Assembly: GCA_037134755.1 (NCBI GenBank)
Contig: JBAXLO010000075.1
Span: 1-18,677 of the forward strand
Length of the DNA: 18,677 nt
From: JBAXLO01 sp037134755
Lineage (GTDB): Bacteria; Bacteroidota; Bacteroidia; Bacteroidales; JACABE01
Direction: 5' to 3'
Positions 1-6,657 of the stretch are shown here, in pieces (position 1 is the stretch's first letter; each line of letters opens with the position of its first letter). Under the pieces are notes generated by a model. The model worked only from the letters and a program-made list of their open reading frames with translations. It had not been told where the DNA came from and made no database searches. Made by a program: the position numbers and the translations under genes.

Positions 1-30
1 ATACATTAATAAAAAAACTGTTTTTATACG

Positions 31-96
31 ATAACCCTAGCCTTCAGGCTAGGGAGTTGAATTATAATAGGTTTCCGGCTTTAGCCATGATTTCAA
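31..96. repeat. REP-like palindromic element
   Basis: A perfect inverted repeat CCCTAGCC-TTCA-GGCTAGGG lies at 35-54. About 20 bases later comes a second short dyad, GGC-TTTA-GCC, inside CCGGCTTTAGCC. Paired dyads of the type 'ggctaaagcc' are common as dispersed intergenic REP-like elements in Bacteroidota. The element is G+C-rich against its very A+T-rich surroundings. The first hairpin could also end transcription of a gene left of the window, but no long T-run follows it. Confidence 0.55.
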
Positions 97-182
97 AACA
101 TGTAAAAAATAAGAATCATGATATTAATGCTTATGATATTTATTTTTTTATCACCAAATGCTTATTTGTTGTGATAAAAGAG

Positions 183-190
183 TAAATTTG
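183..190 (+). promoter_or_regulatory. Candidate Bacteroidota -7 box for the gene at 219
   Basis: TAAATTTG fits the TAnnTTTG -7 consensus of the Bacteroidota housekeeping sigma factor and lies 28 bases before the ATG. A TTTG at 165-168 is only 14 bases upstream, closer than the usual ~19-20 for a -33 element, so only the -7 box is supported. Confidence 0.5.
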
Positions 191-218
191 CATTAAAATT
201 TTCAATAAGAAACATGAT

Positions 219-950
219 ATGACAAGGCTATTTATAACTACTTTTTTGATTATAATAAATATTTCTGTTTTTGGACAAAGAAAAATATTTGAACAGGAAA
301 ATACCAAACTTCAATATTATACTAGTAATTTAGATAATGAAGTAGATTCTTTTATTAAATTTCCGATAGGTATTCAGCAAAGAACGATTAAATTTTTTGA
401 AAATTCAATGACTGATTTTGTTCAAAATATACATTTTACAACTGGATATATTAAAGATAATGAAATTCTTGATTCAAATATAATTGAAAAGAATAATAAT
501 ACTATAAAAGATAGTTTAAATGAATTCGTATCAAAATTGGATTCTATAAAAGATAGTATTAAATATACTTTATGCTATACTTTGTCGGATACTACAATTA
601 ATATAAAGAAATATGAATTTATCTTATGTTTTAATGAAGATGAGCAGTTAATCTATTATGGATGGCCTGAAAAAGGTTATAATAAAAGACAGGATTTTGT
701 AAATTTTGAAAAAAAAAGAAAAAAAGCGTTTAAAATAGCAAGGCAAAAGAGATATAAAACAAATATTTGTAAATATAATTTTGGTTTAAATCTTAATGAA
801 GATAAAATCGGTTGGCATTTTGAATTCGTACAAAATGAGGAAAATTATAGAAAAGCTATTTATTCCAATGAATTAAATGTAATTGTAATAGATGCAAAAT
901 CTCTAGATGTTATAGAAGAATATATAATTGGAATGAATTCTATTGATTAA
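219..950 (+). CDS. Secreted protein of unknown function, possible PepSY-like C-terminus
   Basis: I do not recognise this 243-residue protein. Seen: an N-terminal signal peptide (residues 1-19, a hydrophobic core ending VFG before Gln), so it is exported, probably to the periplasm. The middle is charged and rich in Asn, Lys and Ile. The C-terminal third has a basic helix (AFKIARQKRYK), then a Trp-containing strand (IGWHFEFVQ), then a strand with IVIDAKSLDVIEEY. That order recalls PepSY-type domains, where a helix precedes strands ending in 'ID..tg.v'. This is an inference from shape, not a firm family match. A TAAATTTG promoter box lies just upstream. No terminator separates it from the next gene, so the two envelope proteins may be transcribed together. 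Confidence 0.75.
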   Translation: MTRLFITTFLIIINISVFGQRKIFEQENTKLQYYTSNLDNEVDSFIKFPIGIQQRTIKFFENSMTDFVQNIHFTTGYIKDNEILDSNIIEKNNNTIKDSLNEFVSKLDSIKDSIKYTLCYTLSDTTINIKKYEFILCFNEDEQLIYYGWPEKGYNKRQDFVNFEKKRKKAFKIARQKRYKTNICKYNFGLNLNEDKIGWHFEFVQNEENYRKAIYSNELNVIVIDAKSLDVIEEYIIGMNSID

Positions 951-1027
951 ATTTAATAAAAGTGTAATTCTGTAAGAAGAAAAGTAATTTGTTATATGTA
1001 AAATATAATTTAAATAATTTTACCATT

Positions 1028-1660
1028 ATGAAACACATTAATCCGCGAAATAGTATCACTGTAATAGCAATTTTAGTTGTACTAGCATTACTTTGGTATT
1101 TCAAAAGCAGCCATAAGCAAGAAACTGCAAATAAAAAAAGTTTTGATTCATTTATTCATAAATTAAATGTAATAAATCCGCCATTTGGAGGCCAAGATTA
1201 CATGGATAAAGATTATCCTCCAAATAAAGAACTTAATGAAGAGTTTTCTTATTTTAGAAATGATTCTATGGACTGTTATTCGATTATTGGTCTTTTAAAT
1301 GACACTTCTAATTTTTATGCTATTGCTTGGTATCTGGGAGCCGGTAATGTTCCTCCTTATATATCAACATTTAATAAATCGGGGATATTATTATCAGAAG
1401 CTCAGTTATATAATGAAAAATATCAGGGGGCAGACCCTGAATGCTCATGGACTGGATATTTTAGTATTGATAAAAATTTAAATATACTCTTAATTGATAC
1501 TGTCACAGAAAGAAGAGCTGATTCAAATGATTATATTCCAACAAGATATTATATAAGTAAGGTTATTGGTAAGATCAACAAAAATGGTGTGGTAAAATAT
1601 GGCAAGCCACTTATTTTTGATTTAGATATTAAGGATGCGGATAAGGATATGAAAAAATAG
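1028..1660 (+). CDS. Membrane-anchored protein of unknown function
   Basis: I do not recognise this protein (210 residues from the chosen start). An in-frame ATG exists at 989, but the 13 extra residues are polar and low-complexity. Starting at 1028 (MKHINPRN...) puts a basic stretch directly before a single transmembrane helix (SITVIAILVVLALLWYF), as expected of a signal anchor. The rest would be periplasmic: SFDSFIHKLNVINPPFGG, a Trp/Gly-rich patch (AWYLGAGNVPPYIS), then alternating short strands (SIDKNLNILLIDTV, KINKNGVVKYGKP). No catalytic motif or lipobox is visible. It lies 77 bases after the preceding exported protein with no terminator between, and is closed by a strong hairpin directly after its stop codon. 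Confidence 0.75.
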   Translation: MKHINPRNSITVIAILVVLALLWYFKSSHKQETANKKSFDSFIHKLNVINPPFGGQDYMDKDYPPNKELNEEFSYFRNDSMDCYSIIGLLNDTSNFYAIAWYLGAGNVPPYISTFNKSGILLSEAQLYNEKYQGADPECSWTGYFSIDKNLNILLIDTVTERRADSNDYIPTRYYISKVIGKINKNGVVKYGKPLIFDLDIKDADKDMKK

Positions 1661-1665
1661 CTATA

Positions 1666-1712
1666 CCTGACAGGATGAAAAACCTGTCAGGAGATTATTT
1701 TGTTTTCTTTTC
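1666..1712 (+). terminator. Intrinsic terminator after the gene ending at 1660
   Basis: Nine-base perfect arms CCTGACAGG (1666-1674) and CCTGTCAGG (1683-1691) enclose an eight-base A-rich loop and are followed by a T-rich tract. The hairpin begins six bases after the stop. The same arm sequence also occurs as a dispersed intergenic palindrome in Bacteroidota, so it may be a repeat acting as a terminator. Confidence 0.75.
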
Positions 1713-1840
1713 ATCCTGCCAAAGCAAATAATCAATATTTACACTTTTATTTTAATTGATTTTATGTAAATAGCTTAAAAACAGTTGTAATAAATAGCTG
1801 TATGTTCTTATTATCTTAAAATATTTATGAATTCAATCCT

Positions 1841-2127
1841 CAACTTCAATACACCTTCAAAACACGTTTCAAGTCGATCCTCAACTTCAATACTCTCTTA
1901 AAACACTTTTTAAGTCAATCGTCAACTTCAATGTTCTCTTAAAATACGTTTCAAGTCAGTCCTCAACTTCAATACTCTCTTAAAATTCGTTTTGAGTGCC
2001 TCCTCAACTTCAAGTCTGTCTTAAAATACGTTTTAAGTGACACTTCAACTTCAGGATTGACTTGAAACGAGTTTTGATGGTGTATTGAACTTCAAGTACG
2101 ACTTAAAACCATTTTTAATGACACAAA
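1841..2127. repeat. 41-bp tandem array, seven units, each with a hairpin
   Basis: Seven consecutive units begin at 1841, 1882, 1923, 1964, 2005, 2046 and 2087, each exactly 41 bases from the last. Each opens with CAACTTCA (GAACTTCA in the seventh). Each carries an inverted repeat of the form CTTAAAA-N4-TTTTAAG: perfect in units 2 and 5, a T.G wobble in unit 4, a single mismatch in units 3 and 7, more degenerate in units 1 and 6. The 41-base period is not a multiple of three and no frame stays open, so it is non-coding. There are no variable spacers of CRISPR type and no cas genes. The array fills most of the gap between the terminator at 1666 and the promoter region of the gene at 2365. Function unknown. 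Confidence 0.85.
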
Positions 2128-2198
2128 AAATCCATAAATAGCATATAAATATGTTGATATATAATTATATAATAAATTTATCTAAAATCACACATAAA

Positions 2199-2294
2199 TT
2201 ATTTTGCAAAATAAAATAAATATAAAAATAATATTTTAAAAATAAATATTTTTTATGATGTAATATTCATAATTTAATTGTAATTTTGCAAAAT
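2199..2294. promoter_or_regulatory. Twin palindromes ATTTTGCAAAAT, possible operator pair
   Basis: A 16-base perfect palindrome TTATTTTGCAAAATAA lies at 2199-2214. A second copy of its 12-base core, ATTTTGCAAAAT, lies at 2283-2294. The two cores are 82 bases apart. The second overlaps the candidate -7 box (2281-2288) of the gene at 2365, where a bound dimeric regulator would block or modulate transcription. That regulatory reading is inference. A/T palindromes arise more easily by chance in DNA of this composition, but two exact 12-base copies so close together are less expected. Confidence 0.45.
2281..2288 (+). promoter_or_regulatory. Candidate -7 box for the gene at 2365
   Basis: TAATTTTG matches TAnnTTTG. 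It lies 76 bases before the ATG, implying an untranslated leader of roughly 70 bases. No clear TTTG -33 element is visible. The box is embedded in the second ATTTTGCAAAAT palindrome. Confidence 0.45.
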
Positions 2295-2364
2295 AAATTA
2301 ATTGTAAAGAAAATAATAAATTTAATAATAGGTTTAATAACAAAATCACAAAACAACAAATTAT

Positions 2365-3348
2365 ATGAAAAACAGTAACAATTATTATTTAAGACATTTA
2401 TTAACGATAATATTATCGTTAGAAACTTATCCACAAGATGTAATTGATGCATTTTGCCAAGCATTTTACAATGCAGCTAATAGTCAACCGCTAGGCTCTC
2501 CGTTTCACGCTTTAGCAGATGCTTTAAATTTGGTATTAATACCTTATCATAAAGCTATTCAGATTACTGATATAAACAGAGGCGAAAAAAGCACAGATGT
2601 TAAGGTTATTAAGAATATGAAACAGTATATTATTGATAATTTATCTGATATTGAAACCAAAATAAACTTTATTACCCACACTAATTTAAATATAATACAT
2701 GAATTAAAATTAGATATAAAATCAGTTTTTTATTCAGGAAGCGAAATTAATAAAAGGAAATATTGGGAAGAACTTCTTACAAATGTAGAACTTAAAACGC
2801 CAATAGTAAGTGTTTTGCCTCAGGTAAAAGCATTAACTGACGAAATATTGGGCTTGTATACAAATAAATCGGATGATAGTATTACAATTAGAGGTGATGT
2901 AACAAATAAAAACGTTTTTATTCAACCATTAAAAGAACAAATGCGTCTTTGTTTATTCAATACCTGTATTATATGTAATGATAATTTGAGTAAAGTAGCT
3001 GAGTTTTTTCTTACAGATATTATTGATGGGAAAGAAAAAGCAGCCGGTTATTTATATGTAAACGAATACCTATTAGATATTATTCATGGTATGTTCCAAT
3101 GCTTTCCACAAGTAAAATTTGTAGCTACTAATACTTTTAAAGCAGAAAACCTTGGTTTGGGAGATGCAATGATTTTCCGAAGTGATACTGCCAATCCTAC
3201 AAGTATTCCAAGTTATGCAAAATTAATAAAGGCAGGAGAAACAATTGAGTTTCCTGTCTCAAATATAGGTACAGATACACAATATTATTTAATAGTAGTT
3301 GCAGTTACTCCGGGAGTGGATACGCAAATTAAATTAACGGTTAAATAG
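2365..3348 (+). CDS. Hypothetical protein, two-part architecture (helical N-part, beta-rich C-part)
   Basis: I do not recognise this 327-residue protein. No signal peptide or transmembrane helix is visible, so it is probably cytoplasmic. Residues 1-165 look mostly helical (HLLTIILSLETYPQDVIDAF; MKQYIIDNLSDIETKINF; a conserved-looking block PLGSPFHALADALN at 42-54). A short strand (SITIRGDVTNKNVFIQPL) leads to a cysteine cluster, C196, C201 and C204, spaced C-x4-C-x2-C. Residues 248-327 are rich in beta-type sequence and glycine (QVKFVATNTF; GETIEFPVSNIG; QYYLIVVAVTPGVDTQIKLTVK), suggesting a beta-sandwich. It stands alone between its own promoter region (with twin palindromes and the 41-bp array upstream) and a strong terminator, so it is monocistronic. 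No function can be assigned. Confidence 0.75.
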   Translation: MKNSNNYYLRHLLTIILSLETYPQDVIDAFCQAFYNAANSQPLGSPFHALADALNLVLIPYHKAIQITDINRGEKSTDVKVIKNMKQYIIDNLSDIETKINFITHTNLNIIHELKLDIKSVFYSGSEINKRKYWEELLTNVELKTPIVSVLPQVKALTDEILGLYTNKSDDSITIRGDVTNKNVFIQPLKEQMRLCLFNTCIICNDNLSKVAEFFLTDIIDGKEKAAGYLYVNEYLLDIIHGMFQCFPQVKFVATNTFKAENLGLGDAMIFRSDTANPTSIPSYAKLIKAGETIEFPVSNIGTDTQYYLIVVAVTPGVDTQIKLTVK

Positions 3349-3361
3349 AAGAAAAATAAAT

Positions 3362-3431
3362 AATTACGAATTACGAATTACGAATTACGGGGTTGAAAGC
3401 AAAATTATGAATTACGAATTTTGAATTATGA
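3362..3431. repeat. A/T heptamer repeats (AATTACG and variants)
   Basis: Four exact head-to-tail copies of AATTACG occupy 3362-3389. After a 14-base interruption, four degenerate heptamers (ATTATGA, ATTACGA, ATTTTGA, ATTATGA) run from 3404 to 3431. Related heptamers recur around the paralogue cluster at 17005-17775 and 18470-18545. They belong to the short intergenic heptamer repeats found in many A+T-rich bacterial genomes. Confidence 0.75.
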
Positions 3432-3470
3432 ATGAGAAAAGTAATTTCTAATTTTTGATACTTTTAAAAT

Positions 3471-3505
3471 AAGTCTTTATCATTTATTTGGTGAAGACTT
3501 TTTTA
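3471..3505 (+). terminator. Intrinsic terminator after the gene ending at 3348
   Basis: A 12-base stem (AAGTCTTTATCA against TGGTGAAGACTT, with two G.T wobbles) closes a six-base loop TTTATT and runs straight into a T-tract. It separates the orphan gene from the acyl-CoA synthetase gene. Confidence 0.75.
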
Positions 3506-3568
3506 ATTATATTAATATAATGGATGTTATCCTAAATGTTAATTTCACGTTTTATAATTATTTTTTAG

Positions 3569-3576
3569 TATTTTTG
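3569..3576 (+). promoter_or_regulatory. Candidate -7 box for the acyl-CoA synthetase gene
   Basis: TATTTTTG fits TAnnTTTG and lies 31 bases before the ATG at 3608, downstream of the terminator at 3471-3505. No convincing -33 TTTG is seen. Confidence 0.45.
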
Positions 3577-3607
3577 AACTTTTTATCAGAAATTACATTA
3601 TCATTAT

Positions 3608-5539
3608 ATGCTTAATACAAATAATACATTTAAAACAATTCCTCAACTTTTTGAAGAGAGTGTGTTGAAATATGCAAACAATCCCTTCTTAAAAGAAAAG
3701 AAAACTAATAGGTTTGAAGCTCTGTCTTATCAAGATACAAGAGATTATATCTATAAGTTTGCAGCAGGATTAATGAGTTTAGGAATTAATAAAGGTGATA
3801 AGATTGCTCTTATTTCCGAAGGCAGAAATGATTGGATTATTAGCGAAATGGGAATATTATATGCTGGTGCTGTTAATGTTCCGCTATCCGTTAAATTAAT
3901 AGAAGCTTCGGAGATTAAATTCAGGATAAATCACTCGGAAAGTAGGATGATAATTGTGTCGCAAGGACAGGCTAATAAGGTGAAACTAATTAAAAGAGAA
4001 TGCCCTTTAGTTGAAAAAATAATTTATCTTGATCCCCAAGAAACATACGACGATGATGAACTTTATTTTAAAGATATTTATAAATTAGGCGAAGATTTTC
4101 TGGCAATACAGGGTTCGGAGTTCGAAAAGAGATGGACAACCTTAAAAGGTGATGATCACGCTAATATCTGTTACACTTCGGGAACCACCGCCGATCCAAA
4201 AGGTATAATTCTTTCGCATAGAAATTACACTGCCAATGTTGAGCAAGCTTGCTCATTAATGACTATTCCCGAAGAATATACAACACTTTTTATCCTTCCT
4301 TTGGATCACTCTTTTGCACATACAGTATTTTTTTGTTTCATATATAAAGGAGCTAGTATTGCGTGCGTTCAGGTAGGCAAAACTGCTATGGAATCGCTTA
4401 AGAATATCCCGATTAATATAAATGAGCTGAAGCCGAATCTTATATTAAGTGTTCCCGCTTTGGCTAAGAATTTCAGGAAGAATGTAGAGAATGGAATTAG
4501 GAATAAAGGAAAGCTTGCCGAAACTTTATTTAAGATTGCAATCAAAACTGCCTATGTATATAATGCCGAAGGCTACAATAAAGGCAAAGCTCTCAGGGGT
4601 TTATTAAAACCTTTGGTTGATATGTTCGATAAGATATTATTTAAGAAAATTCGTGAAGGATTTGGCGGGCAGATAGATTTTTTTGTTGGTGGAGGCGCAA
4701 TGTTAGATATAGATATTCAGCGTTTCTTTTATGCAATTGGTATTCCAATGATGCAGGGTTATGGGCTTACTGAAGCTTCGCCTGTAATATCAGCCAATGG
4801 TTTACTTAATCATAAACTTGGTTCTTCGGGGCGTTTGGTTACGCCAATTGAGTTTAGAATTGAAGATGATAATGGAAATACTTTGCCTGTCGGCGAAAAA
4901 GGAGAGATTGTTGTTAAAGGTGAAAATGTGATGATTGGTTATTGGAAAAACGATAGTGCTACTTCCGAAACCTTAAAAGATGGTTGGTTGCATACCGGTG
5001 ATATGGGATATTTGGATACGGATGGTTATCTTTACGTTACTGGACGGTTTAAGTGTTTATTAATAGCAAATGATGGCGAAAAATATTCGCCTGAAGGCAT
5101 TGAAGAAGCCCTAACTGAACATATCTCTTTTATTGATCAGATAATGCTCTATAATAATCAAAGTAATTATACTACTGCTCTTTTAGTTTTAAATAAAGAA
5201 GCTGTAAAAAGATGGTTTAAACACCATTCGCATTCACATAAGCATACTGATGAAGAAAATATAAAAATATTTCTGAAAGAATTGCAACACGATATTCTTA
5301 ATTATCATAAAAAAGGAAAACATGAAGTAGTGTTTCCTGAAAGATGGTTGCCGGCAGCTTTTGGTATTCTTAAAGAGCCGTTTACTGAAGATAATCGTAT
5401 GATGAATTCAACATTAAAGATGGTAAGAGGTCGAATAGCTGAACATTATGCTGAGTTGATTGCGTATCTTTATACTCCCGACGGTAAGGATGTATTGAAT
5501 AGCTCGAATGTGCAAGCTTTGAAAAAGTTAATTGAATAG
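3608..5539 (+). CDS. Long-chain fatty acid-CoA ligase (AMP-binding, FadD15 type)
   Basis: This 643-residue enzyme activates fatty acids by forming an acyl-adenylate from ATP and then the CoA thioester, at the cytoplasmic membrane. The ANL-superfamily motifs occur in order: the phosphate-binding loop YTSGTTADPKG (189-199), YGLTEASP (385-392) contacting the adenylate, GWLHTGD (459-465) with the ribose-binding Asp465, the hinge region GRFKCLLIANDGEKYSPEGIE (479-499), and a C-terminal NSTLKMVR (600-607) whose Lys604 fits the adenylation lysine. The length suits the long-chain group of bacterial AMP-forming ligases. An oddity is a His-rich stretch, HHSHSHKH (539-546), in the C-terminal domain. The exact chain-length preference cannot be read from the sequence. 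A small membrane protein follows 34 bases later with no terminator, so they may share a transcript. Confidence 0.95.
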   Translation: MLNTNNTFKTIPQLFEESVLKYANNPFLKEKKTNRFEALSYQDTRDYIYKFAAGLMSLGINKGDKIALISEGRNDWIISEMGILYAGAVNVPLSVKLIEASEIKFRINHSESRMIIVSQGQANKVKLIKRECPLVEKIIYLDPQETYDDDELYFKDIYKLGEDFLAIQGSEFEKRWTTLKGDDHANICYTSGTTADPKGIILSHRNYTANVEQACSLMTIPEEYTTLFILPLDHSFAHTVFFCFIYKGASIACVQVGKTAMESLKNIPININELKPNLILSVPALAKNFRKNVENGIRNKGKLAETLFKIAIKTAYVYNAEGYNKGKALRGLLKPLVDMFDKILFKKIREGFGGQIDFFVGGGAMLDIDIQRFFYAIGIPMMQGYGLTEASPVISANGLLNHKLGSSGRLVTPIEFRIEDDNGNTLPVGEKGEIVVKGENVMIGYWKNDSATSETLKDGWLHTGDMGYLDTDGYLYVTGRFKCLLIANDGEKYSPEGIEEALTEHISFIDQIMLYNNQSNYTTALLVLNKEAVKRWFKHHSHSHKHTDEENIKIFLKELQHDILNYHKKGKHEVVFPERWLPAAFGILKEPFTEDNRMMNSTLKMVRGRIAEHYAELIAYLYTPDGKDVLNSSNVQALKKLIE

Positions 5540-5573
5540 AATGCTTTTAAATGTTAATTTAATCAACAGTTAA

Positions 5574-5972
5574 ATGAATAAAGTTAGGGACAGGAAACTT
5601 TATTTTATCTTCGGAATCGTTGTTGTTATCATTGGTTTAGCTTCACGCAAAGTGCCTTCACACTTACCATTAATACTCTCAAAATATCCCGGTGATGTCT
5701 TATGGGCCATAATGGTTTTTTTTGTCGTAGGCTTTCTGTTTACAACTATTACTACTAAAAAGGCAGCTATAATTTCGCTACTATTTTCTTTTCTTATCGA
5801 GACGAGTCAATTGTATCATGCACCTTGGATTGATACAATCAGGCATACTATTTTAGGTGCTTTAATATTAGGCTCAGGCTTTTCATGGTATGATATGTGC
5901 TGTTATGTTGTTGGGGTTTCAATGGGGTTTTTATTTGAGAAATATTTAATTAAGATCCATCCAACATCTTAA
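5574..5972 (+). CDS. DUF2809 family small integral membrane protein
   Basis: This 132-residue protein has about five hydrophobic segments (roughly 9-25, 38-56, 63-80, 91-103 and 109-124), so it should sit in the inner membrane. The pattern GLASRK (21-26), KYPGDVLWAIMVF (37-49), ETSQLYHAPWIDTIRHT (76-92) and WYDMCCYVVG (105-114) matches my memory of the DUF2809 family: a KYPGD.LWA block, then an E..QLY..W....R block. That family has no established function. The charged and aromatic residues fall at membrane boundaries, but no catalytic chemistry can be inferred. It starts 34 bases after the acyl-CoA synthetase stop with no terminator between, so co-transcription is plausible; a functional link to lipid metabolism is only a guess. 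Confidence 0.85.
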   Translation: MNKVRDRKLYFIFGIVVVIIGLASRKVPSHLPLILSKYPGDVLWAIMVFFVVGFLFTTITTKKAAIISLLFSFLIETSQLYHAPWIDTIRHTILGALILGSGFSWYDMCCYVVGVSMGFLFEKYLIKIHPTS

Positions 5973-6007
5973 TTTATAAGCATTCTTTCTTTTTATTTAA
6001 TCAATGT

Positions 6008-6023
6008 AACTTTTTAAAAAGTT
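6008..6023. promoter_or_regulatory. 16-bp palindrome upstream of the gene at 6070
   Basis: AACTTTTTAAAAAGTT is a perfect, loop-free palindrome 46 bases before the ATG at 6070. It could be an operator for a dimeric regulator or simply low-complexity A/T sequence. No TAnnTTTG box is evident in this gap. Confidence 0.25.
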
Positions 6024-6069
6024 GAAACGTCATACTATAAATTTTTTAATAAATTAAAATCTTTATAAA

Positions 6070-6438
6070 ATGAAAACAACAACGAAATTTATCATTGGTT
6101 TAATTATTTTAGCTTTAATAAGCACAACAAATGTAAACGCTGGAAATACACATCCTACTAAATTTGGTAAAATCTTTAAGAAAATTATTACTTATCCTGA
6201 TTTTGCCAAGCAAAAGAATCTTGAAGGGATGGTAGTAGTTTGTTTTTCTTTGGATAGTGATGGCATTATACAGGTTAAAATGACTAGCGAAAGTGATGTA
6301 ACATTGAAAGACTATGTAGTTAATAAACTAAAGAATCTAAAGTTATTTGCTAATCAAAAAAACAAAGAAGAAATAAATAAAGACGAATGTTATTACGTAA
6401 AGTTTGTATTTAAAATGGAGTGTGATTTCCCTATTTAA
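6070..6438 (+). CDS. Small exported protein with TonB C-terminal-like domain
   Basis: This 122-residue protein has a signal peptide (1-24, cleavage likely after VNA). The rest resembles a TonB C-terminal domain: residues 39-65 read IITYPDFAKQKNLEGMVVVCF followed by SLDSDG, the family's 'YP..A...g.eG.V.v.f.ld.dG' pattern, then a short helix (LKDYVVNKLKNLKL) and a final strand (CYYVKFVFKM). In full TonB this domain binds TonB-box peptides of outer-membrane receptors. Here there is no N-terminal membrane anchor or Pro-rich spacer, so it is a free-standing periplasmic version, a type common in Bacteroidota whose role is not well defined. It is probably monocistronic, with a strong terminator 31 bases after its stop codon. 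Confidence 0.8.
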   Translation: MKTTTKFIIGLIILALISTTNVNAGNTHPTKFGKIFKKIITYPDFAKQKNLEGMVVVCFSLDSDGIIQVKMTSESDVTLKDYVVNKLKNLKLFANQKNKEEINKDECYYVKFVFKMECDFPI

Positions 6439-6469
6439 TAAATTCTTTTAAATATATATAGATGGTTTT

Positions 6470-6504
6470 AAAATAGCCCGTGGATTTATTCATGGGCTAT
6501 TTTT
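6470..6504 (+). terminator. Intrinsic terminator, probably bidirectional
   Basis: Thirteen-base arms AAAATAGCCCGTG (6470-6482) and CATGGGCTATTTT (6491-6503), with one G.T pair, enclose an eight-base loop. The stem is flanked by A-run and T-run, so it can work in both directions. It separates the TonB-C-like gene from murB. Confidence 0.9.
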
Positions 6505-6630
6505 ATAAAATTCTAAACCTTATATAAGGGAATGAATATTTTTTTATTGATTAATTAAATTGAATTTGTTCTTTTGTGTTTGTTCATAATAATATAAATA
6601 ATCAATAAGCATAAAATCGAAAATTATAAG

Positions 6631-6638
6631 TACTTTTG
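6631..6638 (+). promoter_or_regulatory. Candidate -7 box for murB
   Basis: TACTTTTG matches TAnnTTTG exactly and lies 19 bases before the murB ATG, implying a short leader. No -33 TTTG at the expected spacing is seen. Confidence 0.55.
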
Positions 6639-6657
6639 CTAACTCAAATAAAACATA

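Noticed and set aside
989..1027. Upstream ATG at 989 as start of the membrane-anchored protein
   Set aside because: The extra 13 residues are low-complexity and would bury the basic stretch before the membrane helix; ATG at 1028 gives a normal signal anchor.
1841..2127. CRISPR array
   Set aside because: The 41-base period holds diverged tandem units throughout rather than identical repeats separated by unique spacers, and no cas gene is in the window.
2267..2464. Minus-strand 65-codon open frame over the promoter region at 2281
   Set aside because: Its hydrophobic, Ile/Phe-rich translation is what A/T-rich DNA gives by chance, and it overlaps the start of the plus-strand gene.
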